Part shown: piece by piece, positions 33,386 to 42,638 of the stretch
How the letters are laid out: every line of letters begins with the position of its first letter
How positions within the stretch are numbered: the stretch's first letter is position 1
Origin: Megasphaera sp. MJR8396C
GTDB taxonomy: Bacteria > Bacillota > Negativicutes > Veillonellales > Megasphaeraceae
NCBI RefSeq assembly: GCF_001546855.1
Contig: NZ_KQ958206.1
Coordinates: 2,104 to 66,103, forward strand
Direction: 5' to 3'
DNA length: 64,000 nucleotides
The notes under the pieces: model-generated
Told to the model about the DNA's origin: nothing
Databases searched by the model: none
The model's input: the letters and a program-made list of their open reading frames with translations, nothing else
Program-made: the position numbers and the translations under genes

Positions 33386-35770
33386 ATGGAAAATGCAGGA
33401 AAAATTAAGGTCGCCCTCGCCGGCAACCCTAACTGCGGGAAAACGACGATTTTTAACAACATTACAGGTTCAAAACAGCACGTCGGCAACTATCCCGGCG
33501 TCACTGTCGAAAAGAAGGAAGGCCATCGCACCTTTAATGGCAAAGACTTGCTCTTCGTCGACTTGCCGGGCACGTACAGCTTGACGGCACGGTCGCTGGA
33601 CGAAGTCGTTGCCCGTAACGTTATCATCAATGAAAAGCCAGATATCATCGTCAACGTTCTCGATGCATCCAATCTCGAACGTAACTTGTATTTGGCTGCT
33701 CAGCTCGTCGAATTAGGACGGCCGATGGTCATCGCCCTGAATATGATGGATATTGCCGAACGAATGGGCATTAAGATCGACATCGAAAAGTTAGGCCGTC
33801 AGATCGGTGCCGTCGTCGTTCCTTTAGTCGGCAGCAAGAACTTAGGCACGAAAGAACTGCTCGACGCTATTTCCAGCATGGAAGCGAAACACCTGGTCAA
33901 TGCTGAAGTCGATTACGGTGCAGACGTCGAACCGGCCATTGCCAATTTGACCGATGCTATCGAAAAGATCGACGTCATCAACTATCCTGTTCGTTGGTTA
34001 GCGGTTAAGCTCCTTGAAAACGACTCCGATGCCGTTGCCAAGGTCAAAGCCATCGACGGAACGGAACATATCTTGGAACTGGCGGCTTCGCTCCGCAATT
34101 CCCTGACTGAAAAAATCGATTTAGACTTCTATTTTGCTCAATGCCGCTACCAATTCGCGACTGACGTATTTAATAAATCTATCATCAATGTCGGTACGAG
34201 CGATACCTTGTCTGATAAAATCGACCGCGTCTTGACCCACCGTATCTTGGGGATTCCTATTTTCCTGGGTCTCATGTGGCTCATGTTTACCGTCGTCATC
34301 GACCTCGGTGCTTATCCTCAGGATTGGCTCGACCAAGGGTTTGGCATGCTTGGCGATTGGCTGAGTACGGTTGTTGCAGATGAACAGCTGAGATCCCTTC
34401 TCGTCGACGGCGTTATCGGCGGTGTCGGTTCGGTCCTCAGTTTCGTACCGCTTATCATCCTCTTGTATTTCTTTATCAGTTTGCTCGAAGATACAGGCTA
34501 TATGGCCCGCGCCGCCTTCCTCATCGACCGCGCTATGCGTGCCCTTGGCCTTCACGGGAAGTCGTTCATTCCGATGATTCTCGGCTTTGGCTGTAACGTG
34601 CCGGGCATCATGGCTGCACGTACGCTTGATAATGAAAAGGACCGCCTGGTCACTATCCTGGCGTGCCCCTTCATGAGCTGCGGCGCCCGTCTTCCTGTTT
34701 ATACCCTGCTCATCGGCGCCTTCTTCGGCGCTTCCGGTTACGGTGGTACGGTTCTCTTCGGCGTCTACCTCTTAGGTATCATCGTCGCCGTTGCCGTCGC
34801 CTTGGTTCTGCGTCACACGACCTTTAAAGGCGAACAGGAACCGTTCGTTATGGAAATGCCGCCGTACCACATTCCGACCCTGAAAGGCGTCCTCATGCAC
34901 ATGTGGGAACGCAGCGTACTGTACCTTAAAAAGGCCGGTACCTTCATCCTCGGCGCTTCGATCATCGTTTGGTTCCTCACGGCATATCCGATGGATGTCC
35001 AGTATTCTCAGGACTTCGATGCTGCGAAAGACCAGGTCAGCGCTCAGATGGAACAGAAACAGGCTGATATCCTTCAGACCTATGGTCTCACGTCCATCGA
35101 TCAGAACAGCGAATTGAACGGCATGTACGAATCCATGATTGCCGCTGCCGACGCTGCTGCTGAAGAAGAAGACAGCGAAGAAGAAGACGTTGAAAGCGTC
35201 CAGCAGGCCGAAGCTGTGGAAGAAAAACCGCAGTATCCCGATGCCTTTGCTGATCTCGAAGCTTCGAACCCGACGGTTTATGCGCAGGCTCTTCCGTTAT
35301 TCGACGCCAAAGTTGCTGCTGACGATGCTACCAGCGAACTCGACAGCCAGCAGAATGCTGAAAAGATTTCCCAGTCCTATGCAGCCCGCTTAGGCCACTT
35401 CATCGAACCGGTCATCGCACCGCTCGGTTATGACTGGAAGATCGGCGTCGCCATCGTTGCCTGCACGGCCGCCAAAGAAGTCATGGTTTCGACCTTGGCT
35501 ACGATTTACAGCGTCCAGGCTGACGATACCCATGAAGCTAACCTCATCACCTTCCTCGCTGATGACCCGAACTTCAACCCGGCCGTTGCCCTGTCGCTGA
35601 TGGTCTTCACCTTGCTCTACATGCCTTGCGTCGCTGCGATGGCTGTCATCAAGCGTGAAACGGGTTCCTGGAAGATGCTCCTTGCCAGCGATGCTATGTG
35701 CCTCGTCTTGGCATATGTCTTGGCTTACGTTACCTATCAGTTAGCCCTTATGGCCGGCCTCGGTGCATAA
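33386..35770 (+). CDS. feoB: Ferrous iron transporter FeoB
   Basis: 794 residues. N-terminal G domain: G1 GNPNCGKTT, DLPGTYSL (G3), NMMD (G4), then the helical GDI-like region and two gate repeats in the membrane part (FGCNVPGIMAARTL, CPFMSCGARLPVYTLL). Between about residues 540 and 670, ahead of FIEPVIAPLGYDW, it carries a long hydrophilic insertion with a strongly acidic run (AEEEDSEEEDVES) that is longer than in the usual protein. It imports Fe2+ under anaerobic conditions. Confidence 0.96.
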   Translation: MENAGKIKVALAGNPNCGKTTIFNNITGSKQHVGNYPGVTVEKKEGHRTFNGKDLLFVDLPGTYSLTARSLDEVVARNVIINEKPDIIVNVLDASNLERNLYLAAQLVELGRPMVIALNMMDIAERMGIKIDIEKLGRQIGAVVVPLVGSKNLGTKELLDAISSMEAKHLVNAEVDYGADVEPAIANLTDAIEKIDVINYPVRWLAVKLLENDSDAVAKVKAIDGTEHILELAASLRNSLTEKIDLDFYFAQCRYQFATDVFNKSIINVGTSDTLSDKIDRVLTHRILGIPIFLGLMWLMFTVVIDLGAYPQDWLDQGFGMLGDWLSTVVADEQLRSLLVDGVIGGVGSVLSFVPLIILLYFFISLLEDTGYMARAAFLIDRAMRALGLHGKSFIPMILGFGCNVPGIMAARTLDNEKDRLVTILACPFMSCGARLPVYTLLIGAFFGASGYGGTVLFGVYLLGIIVAVAVALVLRHTTFKGEQEPFVMEMPPYHIPTLKGVLMHMWERSVLYLKKAGTFILGASIIVWFLTAYPMDVQYSQDFDAAKDQVSAQMEQKQADILQTYGLTSIDQNSELNGMYESMIAAADAAAEEEDSEEEDVESVQQAEAVEEKPQYPDAFADLEASNPTVYAQALPLFDAKVAADDATSELDSQQNAEKISQSYAARLGHFIEPVIAPLGYDWKIGVAIVACTAAKEVMVSTLATIYSVQADDTHEANLITFLADDPNFNPAVALSLMVFTLLYMPCVAAMAVIKRETGSWKMLLASDAMCLVLAYVLAYVTYQLALMAGLGA

Positions 35771-35803
35771 GCAGTTTGATCCTATCGAAAGGGGGGTTCT
35801 GGT

Positions 35804-35995
35804 ATGAGTCCTGCAACGATTATTGTCGCTATCGTCGTCATCATCGCCGTAGCGTACTTCATCCGTCACGTCCGTGGTCTGTTCAACGGAACGGCCGGTT
35901 GCTGCGGTGGCGGCGGCTGCTCGGGCAGCTGCTCCGCAAGCGGACAGTCGAAGACGGGGGATAAATCTAAACTCCCGCCTTGCTGCCAAAAGTAA
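35804..35995 (+). CDS. FeoB-associated Cys-rich membrane protein
   Basis: 63 residues. One transmembrane helix (IIVAIVVIIAVAYFI) and a Gly/Cys-rich tail (GCCGGGGCSGSCSASG, ending PPCCQK). Small proteins of this layout regularly follow feoB in Firmicutes, where a FeoC-like role or Fe-S sensing has been suggested but not shown. GGGGGG RBS 7 nt before ATG. Last gene of the operon. Confidence 0.88.
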   Translation: MSPATIIVAIVVIIAVAYFIRHVRGLFNGTAGCCGGGGCSGSCSASGQSKTGDKSKLPPCCQK

Positions 35996-36012
35996 ATAGC
36001 AGATAACAGCAC

Positions 36013-36052
36013 TGAACCTCCATCGGTCACTTTGGCCGGTGGAGGTTCTTTT
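36013..36052 (+). terminator. Terminator of the feo operon
   Basis: GAACCTCCA/TGGAGGTTC stem (36014-36048) followed by TTTT. Confidence 0.88.
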
Positions 36053-36087
36053 GCATGAAAGAAACAAATTTGCTGTACATCATAAGA

Positions 36088-36142
36088 CGCCTCACCATCG
36101 AGTCCTTTACTGAGATATGAAGAATTCGGCGGTGAGGCGTTT
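36088..36142 (-). terminator. Hairpin downstream of the UvrA-like gene
   Basis: ACGCCTCACC/GGTGAGGCGT arms separated by 34 nt, directly after the UvrA-like stop on the - strand. The T-run is short on either side, so strength is uncertain. Confidence 0.6.
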
Positions 36143-36146
36143 TGTG

Positions 36147-38624
36147 TTATAAATAACGGCCGGTGATACTGGCCTTATTTTTCTTGATATCTTCCGGTGT
36201 ACCTGTGGCCGTGATGCGGCCGCCGTCTTCGCCGCCGCCGGGGCCCATATCGATGATGTAGTCGGCGTTACGGATGACGTCGAGATCGTGTTCGATGACG
36301 AGGACCGTCGCCCCTTGGTCGAGGAGGGCCTGAAAGACTTGGAGCAGGACCTGCACGTCCAGGGGATGGAGACCGATACTCGGTTCGTCAAAGACGAAGA
36401 GCGATGCCGTCTGCGTTCGCCCCATTTCACTGGCCAGTTTCAAGCGCTGGGCTTCGCCGCCGGAAAGGCTGGGCGTTTCTTCGCCGAGGGTGAGGTACCC
36501 CAGGCCCAGGCGGTTGAGGGTGGTGAGTTTCTGGGCGATGTTCTTCCAGTCGGCGCAAAATTCAAGGGCGGAGTGGACATCCATGGCCATCACTTCCGGA
36601 AGGGTCAAGGTCTGGCCTTTTTTATTGGTCAAGCCGACCTCCACTGCGGCCGGGGCATAGCGTGAGCCATGACAGGTCGGGCAGGGGATATTGACGTCGG
36701 GCAGAAACTGGACGTCGAGACTGACCGTGCCAGTACCGTCGCAGTCCGGGCAGCGCAGGGAACCGGTGTTGTACGAAAAGTTTTTGGCCTTGTAGCCATG
36801 TTCTATAGCATCAGGCGATTTGGCAAAGCGTTTTCGCAGTTCGTCGTGAACGCCGGCATAGGTAGCGACGGTAGAACGGACGTTGATGCCGATGGGGGTA
36901 GCATCGATGAGTTTTACCTGCTCGATGCCGCCTGCCTCGATGCTGCGGATATGGTCTGGGAAGGGATGGCCCTTGATGGCAGCCTCTAAGGCCGGAATCA
37001 AACTTTCTAGTACCAAAGTCGTCTTACCCGAACCAGATACGCCGGTGACGACGGTCAATCGGCCTTTTGGGATTGCCAGGTCCAGGGGTTTTACGGTGTG
37101 AATGGAATCCGTTGAGAGCTTGATGTGACCCTCAGCGAAGAGGTCCGAAGGAGGGACATCTTTGCGGATTTTCGTCTGGGTTTTGCCCGACAGGAAGGGC
37201 CCAATTTGGGAGACCGGATTGTCTTCGATGGCTTTTATCGTTCCTTCGGCTAAGACATGGCCGCCATTTATGCCTGCCTGAGGTCCCATTTCGATGATCC
37301 AATCGGCTTTTTTTAAAATCTGCGTGTCGTGGTCGACGAGGATGACCGAATTGCCGTCGGCGATGAGGTCGTTCATGACGCCGATGAGGCCGACAATATT
37401 CGACGGATGGAGCCCGATGGATGGTTCGTCGAGGACGTAGAGTACGCCCGTCGTGCGGTTGCGGACGGCTCGGGCCAGCTGCATGCGCTGACGCTCTCCC
37501 GTCGATAAGGTCCCGGCCGAGCGGTCGAGGCTGAGGTAACCCAGGCCTAAGTCGATGAGGCGCTTTGCCGTATTTTCAAAGGCGTCACAGATGCTGTGGG
37601 CCATGGGCTGCATCTCTTTCGGCAGGGACCCGGGGACGGCTTGGACCCAGCCGGTTAAGGCCGAAAGAGGCATGGTGCAGACTTGGTCAAGGGAGATGCC
37701 CTGTACCTTGGGAGCTCTGGCCGCTTCCGACAGGCGGGTCCCGTGACAGGTCGGGCAGACTTCTTCCTTCAAGAATTTTTCGACGCGCTTCATGCCCTTT
37801 TCGTCTTTAACCTTAGAGAGGGCATTTTCAACGGTATAGACAGCGTTGTAGTAGGTGAAGTCGAGTTCACCGGCTTCATTGGAATTTTTCGATTTATAAA
37901 AGATATGCTTTTTCACCGCCGGTCCATGGTAGACGATATCTTTTTCTTTCTCCGTCAAGTCTTTAAAGGGCACGTCGGTGCGGACTCCCATAGCCCGGCA
38001 GACGTCGGTCATGAGGGACCACATGAGGCTGTTCCAGGGAGCGACGGCGCCGTCGTCGATGGTGAGCGACTCATCGGGGACGAGGGTGGCCATGTCAACG
38101 GTGCGGACCATGCCTGTGCCGCTGCAGTCGGGGCAGGCGCCTTGGGAATTAAAGGCCAGTTCCTCTGCCGAAGGCGGCGTAACATGGGCGCCGCACTGGG
38201 GGCAGATGAGGTCTTTTTCCGCGGCCACGTTTAAGGACGGCGGGACGTAATGACCGTTGGGGCAGCGGTGGCTGGCCAGGCGGGAATAGATGAGGCGCAG
38301 GCTGTTTAGGAGTTCCGTTCCCGTGCCGAAGGTACTGCGGATTCCGGGAATGCCTGGCCGTTGGTGAAGGGCCAGAGCTGCCGGCACATAGCGGACTTCA
38401 TCGACGGCAGCCTGCGATGCCTGGGTCATGCGGCGGCGGGTATAGGTCGATAGAGATTCTAAGTAACGGCGGGATCCTTCGGCATAGAGGACGCCAAGGG
38501 CCAGGGACGATTTTCCCGATCCGGAGACGCCGGCAATGCCGACGATTTTATGGAGGGGGATATCGACGTCGATATTTTTGAGGTTATGGACTTTGGCTCC
38601 GCGAATGAGCATCTTATCAATCAT
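36147..38624 (-). CDS. UvrA-like excinuclease ATPase (short form)
   Basis: 825 residues from ATG 38624 (GGAG 8 nt upstream; GTG at 38633 overlaps it), shorter than the 940-970 of canonical UvrA. Two ABC ATPase halves: Walker [14 protein letters not shown] and [13 protein letters not shown], signatures [15 protein letters not shown] and [15 protein letters not shown], and Walker B-like [11 protein letters not shown] and [11 protein letters not shown]. Zinc-type CxxC pairs: [39 protein letters not shown]. No uvrB or uvrC nearby. Shortened UvrA paralogues of this kind are linked to self-protection against DNA-binding compounds or are of unknown role, so it should not be taken as the main repair UvrA. 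Confidence 0.88.
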   Translation of the reverse strand: MIDKMLIRGAKVHNLKNIDVDIPLHKIVGIAGVSGSGKSSLALGVLYAEGSRRYLESLSTYTRRRMTQASQAAVDEVRYVPAALALHQRPGIPGIRSTFGTGTELLNSLRLIYSRLASHRCPNGHYVPPSLNVAAEKDLICPQCGAHVTPPSAEELAFNSQGACPDCSGTGMVRTVDMATLVPDESLTIDDGAVAPWNSLMWSLMTDVCRAMGVRTDVPFKDLTEKEKDIVYHGPAVKKHIFYKSKNSNEAGELDFTYYNAVYTVENALSKVKDEKGMKRVEKFLKEEVCPTCHGTRLSEAARAPKVQGISLDQVCTMPLSALTGWVQAVPGSLPKEMQPMAHSICDAFENTAKRLIDLGLGYLSLDRSAGTLSTGERQRMQLARAVRNRTTGVLYVLDEPSIGLHPSNIVGLIGVMNDLIADGNSVILVDHDTQILKKADWIIEMGPQAGINGGHVLAEGTIKAIEDNPVSQIGPFLSGKTQTKIRKDVPPSDLFAEGHIKLSTDSIHTVKPLDLAIPKGRLTVVTGVSGSGKTTLVLESLIPALEAAIKGHPFPDHIRSIEAGGIEQVKLIDATPIGINVRSTVATYAGVHDELRKRFAKSPDAIEHGYKAKNFSYNTGSLRCPDCDGTGTVSLDVQFLPDVNIPCPTCHGSRYAPAAVEVGLTNKKGQTLTLPEVMAMDVHSALEFCADWKNIAQKLTTLNRLGLGYLTLGEETPSLSGGEAQRLKLASEMGRTQTASLFVFDEPSIGLHPLDVQVLLQVFQALLDQGATVLVIEHDLDVIRNADYIIDMGPGGGEDGGRITATGTPEDIKKNKASITGRYL

Positions 38625-38689
38625 GGCTTTCACTCCAATCCTAAATTTATTTTTTTACAGCGGTAGGGGTATCGAGGCGGGGACCAGGG

Positions 38690-39625
38690 TCAGGGACTCT
38701 TGTCAACCGGGGTAACCGGGCCGTATTCTCCCATCTGGGTGAGAATCTGATAGCGTATCGTCGATAGAAATTCTTTGACCTGAGAAGGCGCATTTTTGGC
38801 AGCCAGGATGCCGTAGTCGACGGTGATATCTGTTTGTAAAGGGATACTGACCAGCCCGGGATGGATGTCTTCCCACGGCGTCAGATTGATGAGGGCCGCA
38901 TTTTTGTCGATGGCGGCATTGAAGGTATCGAGGCTGTAGCGGCCCGGCGTTTCGAGAATCTGACAATGGGATAATTCTTTTTCCATCCGGTCGCGGAGCA
39001 GATCGTTTTTGTGACTAATGCCCCGGGGCACCATGAGCAGGTGCTGGGATTCCAAATCTTTGATGGCAAGGCTTTCTTTTTCGGCCAGTGGGTTGTCGGA
39101 CCGGACGGCAATGCTGAAGCGATAAGACCCTAAGGGAATGGCGTCGACCAAGGTGTGGGTCGTCGCCTGGTCAAAGGTGCCGATGAGGATGTCGCAGCTC
39201 TTTCCCAGGGCTTCGTACTCCCGGTTCTGGGTGACGAGGTCGCTCGGAAGCGGGACGATGGTCAGACTGTATTGGGGCAGGTGGCCCTTGATGCGGTTCC
39301 AAATCGATAAGAAGGGCCGGCTGGGATGGAGAAGGGACGTCCCCAGGCGCAGGGTGAATACGTGGTTCGTCGTCGCGTGGCAGGCCAAATAGGCCTGATG
39401 GGCCAGCTCGATGAGCTGCTGGGCATAGGTGAGAAAGACTTCTCCTTCCGGTTTTAGACGGATGCCCGCTGACGACCGTTCCAAGAGGGTGCAGCCGAGT
39501 TCACTTTCGAGTTTATTGATTTGCTTCATGACGGCTGTGGCAGAGATGAAGTTCTGCTCGGCCGCCTTGGTAAAACTTCCCAGCTTGGCGACAGCCAGGA
39601 AGGTTTGCAGGTTTTGAATATCCAT
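38690..39625 (-). CDS. LysR-family transcriptional regulator
   Basis: 311 residues. N-terminal winged helix ([39 protein letters not shown]) and a LysR-type effector domain. It diverges from the flavodoxin operon 104 bp away and shares a T-N11-A dyad with it (39637-39651), so it very likely controls that operon. GGAGG before ATG. Confidence 0.93.
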   Translation of the reverse strand: MDIQNLQTFLAVAKLGSFTKAAEQNFISATAVMKQINKLESELGCTLLERSSAGIRLKPEGEVFLTYAQQLIELAHQAYLACHATTNHVFTLRLGTSLLHPSRPFLSIWNRIKGHLPQYSLTIVPLPSDLVTQNREYEALGKSCDILIGTFDQATTHTLVDAIPLGSYRFSIAVRSDNPLAEKESLAIKDLESQHLLMVPRGISHKNDLLRDRMEKELSHCQILETPGRYSLDTFNAAIDKNAALINLTPWEDIHPGLVSIPLQTDITVDYGILAAKNAPSQVKEFLSTIRYQILTQMGEYGPVTPVDKSP

Positions 39626-39636
39626 CGTGGCCTCCG

Positions 39637-39651
39637 TTAACTTTTGGTTAA
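39637..39651. promoter_or_regulatory. LysR-type T-N11-A operator
   Basis: TTAACTTTTGGTTAA, inverted repeat TTAAC-N5-GTTAA, 11 bp upstream of the LysR start codon and about 80 bp before the divergent flavodoxin gene. Matches the LysR box layout. The flavodoxin promoter itself is weak (CATAAT at 39697-39702, no good -35), as expected if it needs activation. Confidence 0.7.
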
Positions 39652-39729
39652 TACCATACTAACGGATTGACGATTCTCAGTCAAGGCCGGACGTGGCATA
39701 ATAACCTTGTCGATGAAGGAGGGATAGTC

Positions 39730-40224
39730 ATGAAGCATACGATATTAATCGCTTATTTTTCACACAGCGGAAACACCCGCGCCGTTGCCCAGGAAATTGC
39801 CCGCCAGACCGGAGGCGACTTGTTTGAGATACGAACCGACCGGCCTTATCCTGAGGCTCACGACCCTTGTTCGCGTCAAGCCCATCAAGAGTTGATCGAC
39901 GATATCCGGCCGTCTTTGACGAATCGGGTGGCCAATATGGATGACTACGACGTGGTATTCATTGGCCATCCGATTTGGTGGTACTGCGAACCCATGGTCG
40001 TTCGGTCCTTTTATGAAGCCTATGATTTTTCGGGAAAGACGGTCATTCCCTTTGCTACCTCCGGCGGCAGCGATTTGCAGGATACGATGGCCGATATGAA
40101 ACGGTATCTGCCGGCGTCGGTCATCGGTCGGGGGCTCTGCATCGGAAGTTACGACGTGAACCATTGTCAGCAAAAAATCCAAAAATGGATTCATCAGTTA
40201 GGAGTGACTCAATCAAATGAATAA
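39730..40224 (+). CDS. Flavodoxin
   Basis: 164 residues from ATG 39730; upstream in-frame codons precede the Shine-Dalgarno GGAGGG. FMN phosphate loop SHSGNTRAVAQ at residues 11-21, GHPIWWYCEPMVV for the isoalloxazine side, FATSGGSDL. Low-potential one-electron carrier or a short NAD(P)H-flavin oxidoreductase partner. It overlaps the next gene by 8 bp. Probably activated by the divergent LysR protein. Confidence 0.92.
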   Translation: MKHTILIAYFSHSGNTRAVAQEIARQTGGDLFEIRTDRPYPEAHDPCSRQAHQELIDDIRPSLTNRVANMDDYDVVFIGHPIWWYCEPMVVRSFYEAYDFSGKTVIPFATSGGSDLQDTMADMKRYLPASVIGRGLCIGSYDVNHCQQKIQKWIHQLGVTQSNE

Positions 40225-40585
40225 CGCAAAGGTAAAAGTAACCGTCAACGGCTCGACCGTTTTGTCGGCCCAATGGGAAGACAACGCGACAGCCAAGGCC
40301 TTATTAAAAAAGATGCCCTTTACGATCAAGATGTCTAATCTCTACGGTCGGGAAATGTGCCATCGCTTCGGCGGCGGCAGCCTGCCCGTCAAGGCATCAC
40401 AAAATAAAGACTACGCCGTCGGCGACATTTCCTATTGGCCGCCCTTAGGGAGTCTGGTCATCTTATACGGCCAAAACGGAGAAGTCTTTGAACAGGTGTC
40501 CATCGGTCATATCGAGGACGATATCCGATTCTTTTCGGGGATGCCGGAAGCAACGATTTTATTTGAAACGGTAAAGGAGTCATGA
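40217..40585 (+). CDS. Cyclophilin-like fold protein
   Basis: 122 residues. Motifs of the bacterial cyclophilin-like family: LLKKMPFTIKMSNLYGREM, YAVGDISYWPPLGSLVILYG, GHIEDDI. The fold is that of cyclophilin, but isomerase activity is not established for these proteins. They are often encoded next to flavodoxins, as here, with overlaps on both sides (8 bp and 4 bp). Confidence 0.87.
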   Translation: MNNAKVKVTVNGSTVLSAQWEDNATAKALLKKMPFTIKMSNLYGREMCHRFGGGSLPVKASQNKDYAVGDISYWPPLGSLVILYGQNGEVFEQVSIGHIEDDIRFFSGMPEATILFETVKES

Positions 40586-40587
40586 TG

Positions 40588-41013
40588 ATGAAACTGTCGA
40601 AAAAAATCACTGCCATTTTAATGATTGGCCTGTTCTCGGCTTTTCTGGCCGGCTGCAGCCAAGACGGTCAAAGTGCCGATGCTGCTAAGCCGGACACCGG
40701 TGCAGTACAAGCTTCGACGGCCGATGCATCTTCATCGGCCAGTAAAAAAGGAACGATCGAAGATAAGGATATCGTCGGCGTATGGATCAACCATATCGAT
40801 ACCGATATCAACCAAAAGATTACCTTTCATGCCGACCATACATGGACCGAAAATCAGCATAACGTGGATAACATCTATTCCGGGACCTGGTCGATTAAGG
40901 GGGACCACAGCATCTACTTAGAACCCTACGGGGAAACGATTGAAATCAATCCTGACAATCTAAAAGAAATGAACGTCGTCCGCTATAACCACCGGCTGAC
41001 GAAGGAAGATTAA
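40588..41013 (+). CDS. Lipoprotein with lipocalin-like C-terminal domain
   Basis: 141 residues from the third of three consecutive ATGs (8 nt after GGAG). Signal peptide with lipobox FLAGC, so it should be lipidated on that Cys. A Ser/Ala-rich spacer, then a beta-rich domain (GVWINHI, FHADHTWTEN, SGTWSIKGD) resembling lipocalin-like repeats. Ligand unknown. Part of the LysR-linked operon. Confidence 0.8.
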   Translation: MKLSKKITAILMIGLFSAFLAGCSQDGQSADAAKPDTGAVQASTADASSSASKKGTIEDKDIVGVWINHIDTDINQKITFHADHTWTENQHNVDNIYSGTWSIKGDHSIYLEPYGETIEINPDNLKEMNVVRYNHRLTKED

Positions 41014-41035
41014 TTGCTAAGAAAGGAGAATGAAC

Positions 41036-41779
41036 ATGTCCATTCAAGATAAGGTCGTCGTCATCACCGGGGCCTCGTCCGGTATCGGGGCGGCGACAGC
41101 CGTCATGCTGGCCAAACACGGGGCAAAAGTTATGCTCGGCGCCCGCCGGACAGAGCGGCTGGAAGCCTTGGTCCGGAATATTCAGCACTTAGGCGGAAAA
41201 GGCGCTTATTATTCCGTCGATGTGACCCGACTCGACCAGGTCCAAGGTTTGGTACAAGCCGCCATGGATGAGTTCGGACGGGTCGACGCCATCTTCAATA
41301 ATGCCGGCATCATGCCCAATTCGTCCATGAGTGACCTTCGCATCGATGAGTGGAATGCCATGATCGACGTCAACCTCAAAGGCGTCCTCCACGGCATCGT
41401 CGCCGTCATGCCGATCTTTAAGGCCCAAAAGAGCGGCCATATTATCACTACCTCGTCGGTAGCCGGCCTTAAGCATTACGTCGGCTCCGGCGTCTATGGG
41501 GCTACGAAGTTTGCCGTCCGCAACGCCATGGAAGTCGTCCGCATGGAGTCGGCTCAGGAAGGGACGAATATTCGCACGACGACGCTGTTTCCTGCGGCCA
41601 TTGATACGGAACTCATACATCATATCGGTGAAGCGGCGACGGCAGATCGGATGAAGACTTTTTATAAAGCCCACAGCATTTCTCCCGATGCCGTTGCCGC
41701 CTGTGTCCGCTTTGCCCTGGAACAGCCGGAAGACGTCGATATCAGTGAAATGACGATTTATCCGACGAGTCAGGCTTAG
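41036..41779 (+). CDS. Short-chain dehydrogenase/reductase
   Basis: 247 residues from ATG 41036; the ATG at 41030 touches the RBS AAAGGAGA. Classical SDR: cofactor loop TGASSGIGAAT, NNAGIM, catalytic Ser in TTSSVAG, and Tyr-x3-Lys in YGATKFAVR. Arg residues after strand 2 (GARRTERL) favour NADPH. Substrate unknown. Last gene of the flavodoxin operon. Confidence 0.93.
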   Translation: MSIQDKVVVITGASSGIGAATAVMLAKHGAKVMLGARRTERLEALVRNIQHLGGKGAYYSVDVTRLDQVQGLVQAAMDEFGRVDAIFNNAGIMPNSSMSDLRIDEWNAMIDVNLKGVLHGIVAVMPIFKAQKSGHIITTSSVAGLKHYVGSGVYGATKFAVRNAMEVVRMESAQEGTNIRTTTLFPAAIDTELIHHIGEAATADRMKTFYKAHSISPDAVAACVRFALEQPEDVDISEMTIYPTSQA

Positions 41780-41821
41780 GAATAAGCGTTTTTGAAGCAA
41801 ATAGAGGATAGGGTCACTATA

Positions 41822-41864
41822 AAGGGTGCTGCAGCTTTTTGAGAGCTGGGCGCTCTTTTTTAGT
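41822..41864 (+). terminator. Terminator of the flavodoxin-SDR operon
   Basis: Interrupted stem (AGGGTGCTGCAGCT with AGCTGGGCGCTCT) followed by six T's. Confidence 0.75.
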
Positions 41865-42014
41865 TTCAAAACTACCAAAAACATGATACACTGATAACAT
41901 ATAGCTATAATTTGCGGCAGACGATCCCCTTTTTCGTGACGGTCGTTTTTTCTGATTTTCCGGAAAGGACGTACAGGGCGATTACTGCAACCGTTCAGAG
42001 ATGGAGAGAGGGCT

Positions 42015-42497
42015 ATGGGAAAAGATGAAATCTACGCTTATTTGACGGCCAAGGGCATTTCCTATGAAGTGACGAATCATGACGCCGTTTTCAATATGGA
42101 AGAATTAGGGGCCGTGGAACTGCCGTATCCCAAATGGGATGCTAAAAATCTCTTTGTCCGCGATGACAAGAAAAGGAACTACTATTTGATTTCCGTCAAG
42201 GGTGATAAGCGGGTCGACTTGAAGGCGTTTCGCAAACGCCAAGGGCTGCGGCCCCTTTCCTTTGCCTCGGCCGACGACTTGCTGGCCATCTTGGGCCTGA
42301 CGCCGGGAGCCGTGACGCCTTTGGGCCTCCTCAATGATAAGGCCGGAAAAGTCTATTTTTACCTCGATGTCGATTTTAAAGGCCATCTCATCGGCGTCCA
42401 CCCCAATGACAATACGGCGACGGTATGGCTTTTGGCCGATGACTTGATGAAGCTCCTTAGGGAAGAAGGTCATGACGGGGAGTTTGTCGACATCTGA
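42015..42497 (+). CDS. YbaK/ProXp-ala-type aminoacyl-tRNA deacylase
   Basis: 160 residues. Single editing domain of the prolyl-tRNA synthetase insertion family: NHDAVFNMEEL, KNLFVRDDKKRNYYLISVKGDKRVD (catalytic-type Lys) split around residues 45-70, GLLND, GHLIGVHPNDNTATV. Free-standing members such as ProXp-ala or PrdX hydrolyse Ala mischarged on tRNAPro. A TATAAT box at 41906-41911 is the likely -10, and a weak hairpin with a T-run (about 41920-41957) lies in its leader. Confidence 0.88.
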   Translation: MGKDEIYAYLTAKGISYEVTNHDAVFNMEELGAVELPYPKWDAKNLFVRDDKKRNYYLISVKGDKRVDLKAFRKRQGLRPLSFASADDLLAILGLTPGAVTPLGLLNDKAGKVYFYLDVDFKGHLIGVHPNDNTATVWLLADDLMKLLREEGHDGEFVDI

Positions 42498-42638
42498 ATG
42501 CTTCTGCACAGCGTCGATAAGGTTTTCTAGACAGAATCGAAAAAATGACCTCTTTACCAATTTAGATAAAAAAGGTATCATTAACCTAATGACAGCGTTT
42601 TAGCGCAGTCGGATTCTGAATGAGAAAGGCGTGATACG

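Noticed and set aside
36147-38624. Naming this gene uvrA of the UvrABC repair system
   Set aside because: It is more than 100 residues short and has no uvrB/uvrC context, so only UvrA-like is justified.
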